Assembly: GCF_015832195.1 (NCBI RefSeq)
Contig: NC_052031.1
Location: forward strand, 12,277,850 to 12,341,849
DNA length: 64,000 nucleotides
DNA from: Motacilla alba alba
Lineage: Eukaryota; Chordata; Aves; Passeriformes; Motacillidae
Direction: 5' to 3'
Made by a program: the position numbers and the translations under genes. Below the pieces are notes generated by a model. That model was not told the origin of the DNA and made no database searches. It saw nothing but the letters and a program-made list of their open reading frames with translations. Positions 1 through 10,855 of this stretch are shown here, piece after piece (within the stretch, counting starts at the first letter, position 1; the number at the start of each line of letters is the position of its first letter).

Positions 1-2383
1 AGTAACAGCAATTCCTATTCCATAAACTTGCCACTATTTAACAGCCACAGAACATCCTGCTCTTAAATGAGATAACACAACTTCCTCCCTTCTCACCCCT
101 CAAAAACCATCTACTCATTCTTTAACTGAACAAAATACTGAAACTTAAATCCCCTTTACCTCCCTTTCCTTCCTTCTTTTCAATAATTTCAAAAAGGACC
201 TAAGCATAGCTCTGTTAAGACAGCCAAATACACCCCAAAACACATACCCACAAAAATCCCAAAATACCCCAGTAGATTTATAGTGAAAAAACGTTAAAAA
301 TCAGCAATTGTGATTCTTGTCAACACATTAGTGTATGTCTGCTTTATTACTTAAAGGTGAATATTAGAACTGAAGATCCTAATTTCCTGGTTTTCCTTTA
401 ATTTCCAATACAAAAATCAAATATGAAAGTTTGAAATACAAAATGTTAAAGGACAAAAATTTGCAACACAATTCTCCCCAAAACATTCAACACTTTTTCA
501 GCTAATACATCTTTCTCCTGAAATGTCTTGCCCATTAGTTCCAATAAATCTTATTTTCCCATTTTTACCCATATTCTCTTTTCTTGCTGCTACAGGAAAG
601 CAATGGGAAAACTCACTGTCTATGCCGTTGAAAGCTACAAAAACAACACGCTGTTAAATAGAGAAATTGAAACAAAAGTTATTTTTCCATACAGGGGTGC
701 CACTGCTTCAAAGAGAGGATGATAAAAATACCTATTCTATATCATTTGACTACAACAAAACTAAAACATCAGGAAAATTATCAGATATGAAATGGTGGAG
801 GTGAATTAGGACATCTAGAACAAAGTACTTAACATAGAGATTATTAAAAATGTCCCTCATTTTGCAGTAGTCTAGGCCAGCCTTTCTGTAAAGTATATAT
901 AATTTACATGAACAAGACAGGCTCATCAGTACAAGGCAAGATGTCAATTCGTGTTAAATAGCAATTATATTACTAAAACTGTGTCTTAATGAAAAGCTTC
1001 TGTCAAATTCCGTAACCTTTAAGCTCTCATGTGAAGATTTAAAAGGGTCCTATCGCTCCAATAGCATTCCTCACACCACACTTTTCTCTCTTCCTTTCCC
1101 ACACGCTCAGATGTTTCAGCAGCATACTTTTAGCATTTGCAAAATCCTGCCTAAAGAGCGTGGCCGATTTCCCACGGGCTCCCTCCCCACCCTGGATGAA
1201 CTCGTTACTTCCCAAAGTCCACTTCCTCTTCCACCCCTGGACCTGCCAGCGCTCCCAACGCCCCTCCGCCTTGCGCAACATCCGCGGCCTCCTCCCCTCA
1301 TTTCGGACAATCTCCGATGCGACACTTACATTGAGATTTTTTTTTTGTTGTTGTTGCTCCCAGACCACTAGCACAGACTGTCAGCTTAAAGGGCTAACGA
1401 TGTGCTTTCGAAGCCAAAGAGCCGCACAGAATAAAACGTGCTACAAAGACAGGTACGGAGGGCACTAACCCGCTCTCCCTTCAGCTCTTCTGCGGGTCAA
1501 TCTGCATTTTGATATTAAGTATTTAAATGATATCGAAAAGTGCCAGCAACATCTGCCCGATCAAAATTATTGTTCACAGCTCGGACGACCGATTCAAAAG
1601 ACAAAACTCCCGAGATATTGTAACAGCCCGATTAAACAGCTAAAATAAACCAGGAAAAGCACTAATTCTCCAAGAGAATTTTTCCCCGAGCGCACACGTT
1701 AACCAAAGGCTGACGGTGAACTGATCTGGAAGGAAGAAAGGACGAGGGATACAGGCAGGGCTGCGATGGGGGATGGGAGACGTTAGCGAAGGGAAGATGA
1801 ATATTCCTCCAAGGACTATCAATACGTTTAACACATCTCCTCGGAAAGAAGAAAAATCTCAAGCAGGCAGCCACAGGGGCAAATAAAAGGGGAAGGAGTG
1901 CCCGATTATCTATCCCCAGCTGGCATCGTAGACGGCAACCCTGCAGAAAAGGGGCTGCCAGGGCGAGGAAGAGCTCGCAGCCCCCCCGCCTCGCCTCTGT
2001 CCCCTTTATGTGCTCAGGGAAGCAGCGGGGCGGGAGGACGAGGAGCCTCCCGGTTAATTTTGCTAGAGCCGATGACCACCACCTCCCCAGAAGCGGGGAA
2101 GGGCCGGGGCCGCGGTGACAAACCTCCGGGGCTGGAGGGCAGGAAGGAGGCTGAATCCAGGCGGACACCCTCCCTCCCTCCCCCCGCCGAGCTCCGAAGT
2201 GGCGGTGGGCACAGGGAGCCGGCCGAGCCCCGGGGCACACAATAGCAGGTCACCCCCGCGGATGCGACGCCCGCCCGCCCCGACACCCCCTCGCCGGCGG
2301 GGGCTGGGGAAGGGGCTGCGGGTCACCCCCCCGCCCGGGGCGGCAGGAGCCCCGCCCGCCCCGCCCGCGCCGCCGCCCCTCAC
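1..2383 (-). other. PTPN12: PTPN12 intron 1 (5' part)
   Basis: This is the start of PTPN12 intron 1, read on the minus strand. The donor GTGAGG lies at 2383-2378, directly after the first coding exon. About the first 1880 bases are AT-rich with no convincing exon, repeat or RNA gene. From about 1880 to 2383 the sequence is GC-rich and belongs to the promoter CpG island. The next PTPN12 exon, which should start the phosphatase domain, is not visible and must lie left of the window. Open frames across 1039-2290 are by-products of GC-rich sequence and show no similarity that I recognise. Confidence 0.85.
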
Positions 2384-2482
2384 CATGAAGTCGCTGGCGA
2401 AGTTGTCCTCCCCATTGTGGTCCGTGTCCTTCATGGCCTGGACTCGCTTAATGAATTTCCTCAGGATCTCCTCCTGGCTCAT
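2384..2482 (-). CDS. PTPN12: PTPN12 (PTP-PEST) first coding exon
   Basis: This exon encodes the N-terminus of tyrosine-protein phosphatase non-receptor type 12, a cytosolic phosphatase. Known substrates and partners of the family include p130Cas, paxillin and PSTPIP1, linking it to cell adhesion, migration and immune signalling. The exon gives 33 codons starting MSQEEILRKFIKRVQAMK and ending EDNFASDFM. It then meets a consensus donor, ATG|GTGAGG, in phase 0. Human PTPN12 has the same 33-residue layout up to DFM, and most residues match, including NGEDNFA. The start ATG has A at -3. The paralogue PTPN22 also starts with an EILxKF segment but matches less well. The catalytic domain with its Cys signature and the PEST tail are off the left edge. 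GSAP lies head to head with this gene, as in mammals, which supports the assignment. Confidence 0.93.
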
Positions 2483-2730
2483 CCTGCCCCGCCGGCCGCC
2501 CTGCGGAGCGGGAGCCCCGGCCGCCCGCCCGCTCTCCGCCCGGAGCCCCCTCCGCCGCACGACCCGTCACCCGGCTGCCTTCCTTCCCCTCCCTGCCTCG
2601 CCTCGCCGCTCCCCCGCCCGGGCCTTCCCGCGGCCTGCTGGCCCCGCTCCGGCTCCGCTCCCGCCCTGCTCACGGCCGCCCGGCCGCCCGCTCCATCCTC
2701 CCTCCCTCCGCCGACCCTCCCTGGAGCAGC

Positions 2731-2760
2731 CGACACGGACACGACACGGACACGACACGG
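2731..2760. repeat. 11-bp minisatellite in PTPN12 leader/promoter
   Basis: The unit cgacacggaca is present 2.7 times in perfect tandem (11 + 11 + 8 bp). It sits about 250 bp upstream of the PTPN12 start codon, just downstream of the two CCAAT boxes in the direction of transcription. It is therefore probably at the start of the 5' UTR. Confidence 0.9.
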
Positions 2761-3135
2761 CCCCTCCTCCTCCCGCCCCGCGCACGCGCGGCGCCCGCCC
2801 CGCCCCGCCCTCTCCCCTGTGCCCCGCCCCGACCCTGCAGCGCTTCGCGCCCATTGGCTCTCCCGACCGCCGCCTTGTCCTATTTGCGGCCGCGCACGCC
2901 AATCACCGGCCGGCCGGGCTTCGAGGGAGCGCTAGCAGGGCTCCACGCCTCGCTCTCTCCCCCGGCCCCCCCCCCGTTTCCCATGGATGGGACCGCCCGA
3001 AGGGAGCCTCATGGAGTGCTGGAAGGGACCACTTGGCGCGCGGGGGGGAGGCCGAGGGGAGCAGAGCGCGGTTTCCCCTGGCTGGAGCACAATGGGCGGC
3101 GGTGGGTGCCCGCGGCGCCGCGCCGGGAGGCAGCG

Positions 3136-3155
3136 GCATGTCGGGACATGTAGTC
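3136..3155 (-). promoter_or_regulatory. ZNF143/SBS-like site
   Basis: On the plus strand the 20-mer starts GCATG, contains GGGAC in the middle and ends TGTAGTC. This is the reverse complement layout of the ZNF143/Staf motif (ACTACAATTCCCAGCATGC family). About 15 of 20 positions agree. It lies in the CpG island about 650 bp upstream of the PTPN12 start codon. Motif assignment is by eye only. Confidence 0.5.
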
Positions 3156-3321
3156 GCGACAGCGCCGCGTCCCGGGGCTGGGGGCTCACGCAGCATCCTG
3201 CGGAAACGCCCGGATCAAAAGGGGCCCGCCCCGGGTGGGAAGCCGGCAGCCGTGGGAGGTGCTGGGGGGTCCCTGCCGCGGCCGTGCCGAGGCGCGGCGG
3301 CGGTGGACGCCGGGCAGCGGG

Positions 3322-3332
3322 AAGATGGCGGG
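3322..3332 (+). promoter_or_regulatory. YY1-like site (AAGATGGCGGG)
   Basis: AAGATGGCGGG matches the YY1 consensus AAGATGGCGGC at all but the last base. In vertebrates such sites often lie just downstream of a transcription start, in the orientation of transcription. The orientation here is plus, opposite to PTPN12. The ATG inside it opens only a short frame that runs into the TA/TG microsatellite, so no protein is claimed. Confidence 0.5.
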
Positions 3333-3379
3333 GCGGGACAGGGGACGGGCGCGGACACCTGGCTGGGGACCGCTTCTCG

Positions 3380-3570
3380 CGTATTTGCATGTATGTATAT
3401 TAAGTGTGTATATATATGTGTGTGTTCCTATTAATTTTTCATACTTATCTATATATATTATATAAGTGTATACTCTTATGAAGTATATGTGTGTGTGTGT
3501 GTGTATATATATAAATATATATGTATGTGTATGCGGATAGATAGGTAGATAGATGGATGGGTGATAGATC
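3380..3570. repeat. TG/TA and GATA/GATG microsatellite cluster
   Basis: This tract of alternating purine-pyrimidine TA and TG repeats has its clearest run at about 3484-3530. It is followed by GATA, GGTA and GATG tetranucleotides at about 3536-3570. It begins at the outer edge of the PTPN12 CpG island. Confidence 0.9.
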
Positions 3571-3599
3571 TACTTAATAAAAATGTCCGCAGGCGAAGC

Positions 3600-3712
3600 T
3601 GATTGATGGAAGTGCCGCCGGCAGGTGTCTGCGGGCTCCGGGCCGGTGCCGGGCGGGGACAGGGTCCTGCACCCCCCCGGCACCGCAGCGAGAGGGCTCA
3701 GGCACCCCGCGC
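3600..3712. other. short GC-rich patch outside the PTPN12 island
   Basis: A block of about 100 bp rich in CCGG and GCCGG words is separated from the main CpG island by the AT-rich microsatellite cluster. It may be the outer part of the same island, split by expansion of the microsatellite. No ORF or splice site was recognised. Confidence 0.5.
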
Positions 3713-6700
3713 CTTCCTATTTTAAACATTGCTTAAAATCTCTGCCTTAAGTGGTGTTGGAGGATTTGGCAATGTGCTATTTCGTTCCTAATGTTATATG
3801 GAAAAGTTAAACTCCTTCATGTTTGGTGTCCTGATGACATTTATAACTCCTGCTTAAGCAAAGTAAAGCAATTGTAGAGGTGTATGTATGTAGAGCCTTA
3901 TAGCTTAATAAATATTCCAAGTGAAGTCGTTTAAAATGTAGTTTTATTGATGAAGATCTATACGGCCTTGAGTGATGCTGTTGATCCAGTAGAAGTTTGT
4001 CAGACAGGCAGATGAAAAAGGTCCAAGCTGAGAAGCATAACCCGGCTAAGTCACTCCTGCCCAATTGCCCATTCCCTGCCGCTCTTTCCCTGCCCCAGGA
4101 GCGTGTGGCGCTGGCAGTGCCACCAGCACAACCCCTGCCAGACAGGACATCCAACCGGCTCAGGGAACTCACTCAGCTGCAATATAACTCCATGGAAAAT
4201 TGGTGTGTTTTCTTCTCTGATCATTCCATTCATCTGGCTTTGTTACCAAAAGAAACCTACGAAAAGCTTGATCCTCCTGTGTTGTTGTAAGACATAAATG
4301 TTTTAGAAGTCTGCCAAAGAATACCCCTTCCACACCAGAATTAGTACAATGGCACGTTACCACCCTCAGCCCAACTGATTGCCCACTAACTCACCACCTT
4401 CCCAGTGGAGGCAAGTTTTGAGATAAGGCGTAGGAACCTGAACTGTAGCTGCTGATGCATAGACACAGATTTCCTTCTTCTGCATCTGCTACAGACACAG
4501 ACATCTCTGGCAGAGGGGTAGGCTGGAAAATTGAGAGGCTTAGCATTTTCACATGACTTGCTGCAGACTTCAGCATCTTATTAAGAGGTCGGGGTTTTTA
4601 GCTGTTGATGTTCATCAGCTAATATACATGAGAGAGACATAAGGACATATGAAGGAGCTGGGAATGGGCATCAGTTCTGGGCTGAGTTTTAGTGAAGCCT
4701 TTAGTGAGCACTCCACACAAACACATCAACTGTCAGTGCTCAGTCTCCCCTCCATGTCCTTTGCACCTGCTTCCATAATAAGCTAATCAATTAGCCCTGA
4801 AGAGTCACAAGGATATCTGCATTTCTTGTTTTAATTCCTCTCTTCCTTCTCCTTTTCCAAATCTCATTTTCTACAATACCAAAAAGCAGTTTTAAAGGGA
4901 AAGACAGAAATTAGAGAGAGAGAGAGAGAGAGACCTGAGACCACAAGGATAGCTGGGGCTTGGATCATCAGATAGGTTTTCTATGCCACCTTGCTGCATT
5001 TCCATCTGCTTAGGAAGGTTGCTGTTTGCTCAGCAGTTGTCCTGGCAAACCTGCTCCCAGTGCCAGATGGCAGGTAACTTCAGAAAAGTGATACTTGAGA
5101 CTATACAACCAATTAAGGAAGGCTTGAATGTTATATGGTTTTCTTCATTTATTCACACAACTGAATTATAGGGGAGGAAAAGAAATATGATGAACCTGAT
5201 ATCGTTATTGCTTGACATGCAAAGGACCCAGTTGTTAGTCTGGCCTCATTCACAATCTGCAACTCAACTGTAACAAACTGTTTAAACCAGCAAGTGTAAG
5301 TGTGGCCTTTCATTTGGTTTAACTGATAAGAAGGTTATCAGTCTCAGAAGACAAAAAAAGCCCCCAAACTAGGCACGTGTCCCTAGCCAGAACAAAGGTA
5401 AATATGAAACAAAGAAATTAGGAACAGAGTGGAGAACTGTGCCTGGCATTGTCTGCCTGCATGTGTACCTGTACCTGGGTGAGCTGCAAACCAAATAGCA
5501 CCAGTTTTATCTCCCACAGCCCTGCAAATGGTGCGTGAGGTTGTCTCATGTCTGTGCCGTGAACAGACACCTCAAGCCTCAGCAGCAAAAATAGCATTTT
5601 AACTCAGGCTTTTGATCTGAGGCTCACACTATCTGGGTTAACCCCAGACATCTGACCAATGCAGCATGTGTGCATGAGTGCCTATTTGTGTAGCTGTAGG
5701 AGAGGGGTGGAAAAACAGACACACAGCATGAATTACTCACCCTAGAGATAGAACAGGAAGTTTCAACCCAAATCTGTAGAAGAAAATTCTAGTTTTGTCT
5801 TAACAATCCATATAAGTATGGTCCTTGAAGAAAAGCACGTAAATCACCTAGAGCTTCTCTGCTAAAATCTCATTTTGCCTTCACATGCACTGCTCCAGCT
5901 GCAGCAGCGAAGGAAGACAGACGCTTTTTTCTTTTCCAAGGTGGCTTCTCATGTTCCCACAAGGTAAACATGGTGTAAATTGGTAAATGTGCTTCCTGGC
6001 CTGCACACTATGGTGCTGCCCAGTCAATGGGTGGGACCACCACACATCCCAATTTACCAACCTGCAGAGGCTTCCCTCAAGCTGAGATGGAGCACAGGAT
6101 CACATCAAAGCTGTTTGGCTTCAGTGCCTCTGTGGCTTGGAGCTGTGCTCAAAACCCAGCACATATCTACCCAAAAGTATGCTTCAGAAAGAAATCAAAG
6201 AACTGGGGTGGAAGGGAAGGGTGAAAGAACCCCACAGCTCTGAGTAAGGGCATCACCTCTGACAGTTTTAGTACCTCCTTTGTCCAGCAAAACAAGACCT
6301 TGTGTATTCCTTGTAATTTTGTGTGACTACACTACAATGATTGCTCACTTTGTCACCCGTTTCTTGTCCCCTTTGCAATAATCTGCAGACTCATGGACTT
6401 TCAGTATTTGGAGTAATGCAAAATAACCACAATGCACCATAACACTTTATGTTGTTGTATAATTATTAATGTAATACTGAAATTATAATTAAATTATTAT
6501 AAATATATCCTATACATGAAAGCCTAATTAATTTTATCTATCCTGGGTGTCTGAAAAGTTTTTGTTATCAAAATTATTTAGGATAAAAAATAGATGTTAG
6601 CATTTATAGATTTCATAATAACACTCCTGAAATATACTGTAAGCGCAGTTAGTTGGAATTTTTCTAAAAACGTGGTGTTTCAATGGAAAATGCTGTTTCT

Positions 6701-8248
6701 GTAAAAGTTACATTTTCCACAGGAAACAATTTTGCCAGTGTTTTTCTGCTTCCCGACAAAAACAATGCACTGTTATACTTACAGATGCAGAAATGTCTTT
6801 ACCATTGAAGTCAGCACAACTTGGGTTAGGGACTCAGCACATGAAAGAACTGGAGCATGGAGTATAAATGCCAGGAAGCTGTTGAACAGCTCAAGGGTAC
6901 ACATAAAAACTAAGTCCAAGCGAAACATTTGTCTTTGATCTGACAAACTGAAATGCAATGTGTCTTTCCACAAATGTCAAAATGTTTCATGGTGGTTGAA
7001 AATAGTTAAATGAAACATTCAGGGATATCAGGATCACATACTTTTTGTATATCCTTATCCTCAAAACATTTCAGGATTTAGTCACTTTTGTTTCCGAAGA
7101 GGATAAAAATACTGTATCAAGTTTTCTGACTGATCTTCAGCTACAATTTAACCACTTAGATTATAAGTAACAAACTAAAAGACAGCAACCCCCTTGGAAT
7201 CTCAAAATTCCAATTTTGTAAACAAAAGGCAGTGTGAACAATAGATCTAAATAAGATACATTGTATCCTTTGTGTACTAAAAATTAATTTCTGATTTAAA
7301 CCTGAAACTAATCTTATTTTAAATGAGTCATAAAGACTTGATCAGTGTCTGTATAATATGTTCCATTCATATTCATTAAGTGCCATGTGACTGCTGAATT
7401 TCTTGACATTTGCCTCTATTACTCTAAGTTCAGCAATGACAGACCCTGTAATTACCACTGAAAATACTCCTACTACAATTTAATCTTACCTGGCTTGCGT
7501 AGTTTTTATTTATTTATTTACCATCTTCTGGGATTCATTGTGTGATATTGCTAAAACTGTTTTTATGTGACATTTCTTATGCAGGTAATAAATATTTTAG
7601 ACCATAATTACTGAGTCTCATGATCAGGGCATATTTTGGAATCCTATCTAAGTGTAACATACACCCTCCCTACCCCACACAAACATAGTTTCTGTACGTA
7701 GAAGAAATTTTGTTCTTGCTGCAGCACTTACTGAAGCAGCATTGAGGTTTAAAGTGGTTTTTAGGTATTGCTAGCATTCAACTGAAACAAAAATAAGAGA
7801 GTGCATTATGATCATCAGCATAATATTCTACTGTGACCAGCTTTAAAAAGAAAATAGCTGTGAAATATTGTCCAGACTTAAAATGTTTTTGCTTTTTTTT
7901 TTTTTTCTTTTTTAAAATTTCATTTAATTAAAGATTGTTGACTGAGGTACTTTGATTTTTGTGAGTGGAAAGACAGAAGTTTCAGAGTACAATCAAGATT
8001 TTCTGCAAGTTTTTAACAGTATTAAAATAAATAGCATATGGGTTTCAAATGAATTGCTGTGTCCCCTTTTGATAGTTGCAGTTTGATAGCCTCACTGTAA
8101 GCCCATCCCTGAGAGACCCCATGACTGTTATTTATACATGTCCCTATTAATGCAGGAGGAGACCTGCTTTGTGCTATTGGACCAGGAAAATCGGGAGCCA
8201 TTTTCCATCTGTATCTTTTGACCTTTTTAAAATTGGACAGAGAATTTC
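3713..8248. other. intergenic, nothing recognised apart from simple repeats
   Basis: This is AT-rich single-copy-looking DNA. It contains a (GA)n run at 4913-4933, a (TTTA)n run near 7506-7522 and a T-rich tract around 7893-7913. The reading frames are short and broken, and none resembles a known protein. No transposon was recognised. Confidence 0.6.
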
Positions 8249-8400
8249 CGAGCCCTGCCTTGTGCCTCGGCAGTGCCCCTGAGCCAGGGTGCGGGGCGTG
8301 GGTTGCCGGGGGCCAGCTGCAGCACTGCGGTGGGCTGCCCCGGGGAACCTCATTTGCCTCCCTGGGACAAAGCTTTCCTCGAGGGTATTCCCCAGGCACA
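8249..8400. other. isolated GC-rich patch
   Basis: Within AT-rich DNA there is a block of about 150 bp that is clearly GC-rich, with words such as GGTGCGGGGCG and GGCTGCCCCGGGG. It has frames open on both strands, as is usual for such composition, but no codon pattern or splice sites that I trust. It could be a regulatory element or the remains of a repeat. The identity is unknown. Confidence 0.4.
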
Positions 8401-10234
8401 GCCGCAGCACATCTGAAATGGAAATAGCAGCAGAAGGTAAGCCTGGGCACAGGCCATGCTAGGTAGCTGTGCTCTCCAGCAAGCATCAGAAAGAGCATCG
8501 TTAAAAAACTGGTGTGTTTAAAAGACACCAGGGAAGAATCTCGATGTTGTAATGGAAGGAACTCATTCAAAATGTGATTTTAAAATGGGTAATTGAATAA
8601 AAATGAAGTTTTCAGTATGCCTTGTAAAAAAAAATAATCATGGAATGAAATTTTGCATCGATGAATACAAAAGGTTACTATAAACTGACTGAGCTTTGCT
8701 CAATTTATCTTGTTCAGTTATTGTGAATCAGCCTCTAGAACAAAAGAATTAACCAGTTATATTTCTGAGTTCTTATCCATTAGCATAGCAGTATTTATAT
8801 CATCCTTAAACTAATCTTAGACTTGTTTGTCTCTAGTTTTACATTCATCAGTACACATTAAAGTATTCCCACTTCTCTAAAATGCATCTTTACTGAAAAT
8901 AAACCAAAAAAAATTGCTAGATGGAATCTAAGCCAAAATTATGAAACATTGCTCTTTTACCTGGCATGAGCATTCTCTGGATGCACATACTATTCCATTT
9001 CATTCTGAAAATCCTATTAAAATAATAACAAGGACAGAGACTGTGAATGCATTAGATGGACTGGTGAAACTGAGCTCCCTGAGTCCCTCCTGTGAAATGC
9101 CTGCTGTTATGACCATTAGTAGTCATAATGGCCAGTTCAGATTCTCAATTATTTTGTAGATTTCAAAAAAAAAATTTAATAGTCTCTTAAGGGAAATAGT
9201 AAGCTTTATAGTTTGGGAAGCAAAACCAGATGGGAAGGGGAAAAAATTAAAACTAAAGACACCCCTCCCCCTCAAGCCCACAAAAACTATACTACAGGGA
9301 GCCATTCTATATATTACCAGATCTGTTTATATGTTAACTTCAAAAAAATATGCGCACAGTTACGACTTTAGTCTCTAATGTGAGTTTTCTCCCCACATTT
9401 CAGTGAAAGGTTTGCTGTTATATCGGTGCACTATAGCAAAGTGACATAAGCCCAGCATATTCTGTGCCCAGCAATATTCATATTTCATTATCAGAGAGCA
9501 CAACAATAGTTCCATTGTGTAGGGCAGCTCTCCTTGGAGGTGGAAGGAAGGCTGCACACAGGCTTCCAGAGTGGTCCAGAAATACGATGGTGACACCAGA
9601 CTGGCTCATGTAAACAGGAAATCAAACCAGGATGTAAACTGGACTGCTTCCATATTCAGTAATATTTAGCTAAAAATAAACAGTTTAAATAGAGGTAGGA
9701 AAGCCAATTCTCTCTGTAAACTCATTTTTCAACTTGAATTTTTCAAGACCTAAAAGAAAATGCAAATAAAATGAGTGTTATTGTTGCTCTATTAATATGT
9801 TTGTAATGAGATTACAGTAACTTTCAGAGGGCCTATTAGTGTGAAAAGGGCAATGGACAGTCTCTTTCCAGAGAATAATAAGGACTTGGAGATGAAGACT
9901 GAAAAGGGACACAACTTATCAATAAGTATATCGACAGATTAAAAAAATAAGGAGAAAGAAGTTCTACTTCAGCTGAAAGACAATGTAATCATAAGAATAA
10001 ATAAATACAGACTGTGAAATCTAGAACATTCTGAGAAGGCAGCTCACACTGAGTGAGGAGAAGCTGGGGTTTTTTTATAAGGGTATTATCTAAGGCTAAT
10101 GCTGTCTTCAAGGCCATCATGTGGAGTTCACCTGGAAGCTCCTCTGCAGTCCTGAAGTGTCTTATGAATTCTCTGACTGTTGAAATTAGGTCAAACTGCT
10201 CTCCAACTTTAGGAATAGGTGAATATAAGGTAAG
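8401..10234. other. intergenic, nothing recognised
   Basis: AT-rich sequence without recognisable genes, RNA genes or repeats. The ORFs are short and lack similarity that I can identify. Confidence 0.6.
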
Positions 10235-10500
10235 AATTGGAAAAGAACAGCAAAAGTCACCAAGTCCAAGCTCCTGCCATTACATGTAAACCTGAATATA
10301 ATCCAATTAATAACACTGTCAAGCTTCATCTCCAAATAAATCACATTATTTGCCTCCACTGGCCACACAAGAAGAGTATTCCAAAACCTCAGTGCTATAA
10401 CTCTGGGAGATTTTTCTTATTTTCAATACCAGTTTTTCAAGGATATTCTTTTCATCACAGTGATTTTCTTTTTACTATATTAGAAATGTTACGCTTTTGC
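10235..10500 (-). mobile_element. degraded CR1 LINE fragment
   Basis: The plus strand reads like the reverse complement of an old CR1 3' region. It has a ...TTGGAAAAGAACAGC.. segment, then ..CACCAAGTCCAAGCTCC.., a central ..TATTCCAAAACCTCAGTGC.. and ..GATTTTTCTTATTTTC... These correspond in order to landmarks of old amniote CR1 copies. Many substitutions are present and the limits are approximate. Confidence 0.45.
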
Positions 10501-10855
10501 TCTAGTCTTATGCCATAAACTGTTCATCATTTCTTCTAACAGGATCTTCTTTACACCTGGAGAGTCAAATTAATTCTTTAAGATGAATCAGTTTTTCTCA
10601 AATGGGGAAGATTAGGTATGTGCCAAATTCCAGAGTATTGAAAAGCTTCCCTAACCTCTGCATCTGCTTGCTGAGGATGAAGGCTAAAAGACACAAGGAG
10701 TAGATGTAATTCTGAAGGAAAATAAGGAAACACAGGAGGAAGCTTTTTGGTTGGAGTTTAACTGCTGGTAAGCAAGAGCAGTATGTCATTTCCCAGAGTG
10801 ATGCTTTCTGCCTGAGAACAGCAGCAAGGAATGGCCAAAGGTTCTCTAATGTGTG
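10501..10855. other. intergenic spacer between two CR1 copies
   Basis: About 350 bases with no gene or repeat that I recognise. It may contain eroded flanks of the CR1 copies on either side. Confidence 0.5.

Larger units (their letters stand above)
2483..3370 (-). promoter_or_regulatory. PTPN12: PTPN12 5' UTR and CpG-island promoter
   Basis: This is a very GC- and CpG-rich block directly upstream of the PTPN12 start codon. The whole island extends from about 1880 to 3370, so it also covers exon 1 and the beginning of intron 1. It is TATA-less in appearance. Two CCAAT boxes are visible: ATTGG at 2853-2857 and CCAAT at 2899-2903. GC-box-like CCCGCCCC runs lie near 2797-2830. By the usual CCAAT spacing, transcription of PTPN12 may begin around 2750-2800; this is inference. 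Further upstream are a ZNF143-like site and a YY1-like site, listed separately. Confidence 0.8.

Noticed and set aside
2115..3434. Long open frame of 439 codons on the plus strand across the PTPN12 CpG island
   Set aside because: It is antisense to a well-supported PTPN12 exon. It is Pro/Arg/Ala-rich as expected from GC-rich DNA and runs into a microsatellite, so it is composition-driven.
3997..4290. Open frame of 97 codons in intergenic DNA
   Set aside because: No domain or family resemblance, and the opposite-strand frames are equally open. No promoter, splice site or poly(A) context supports it.
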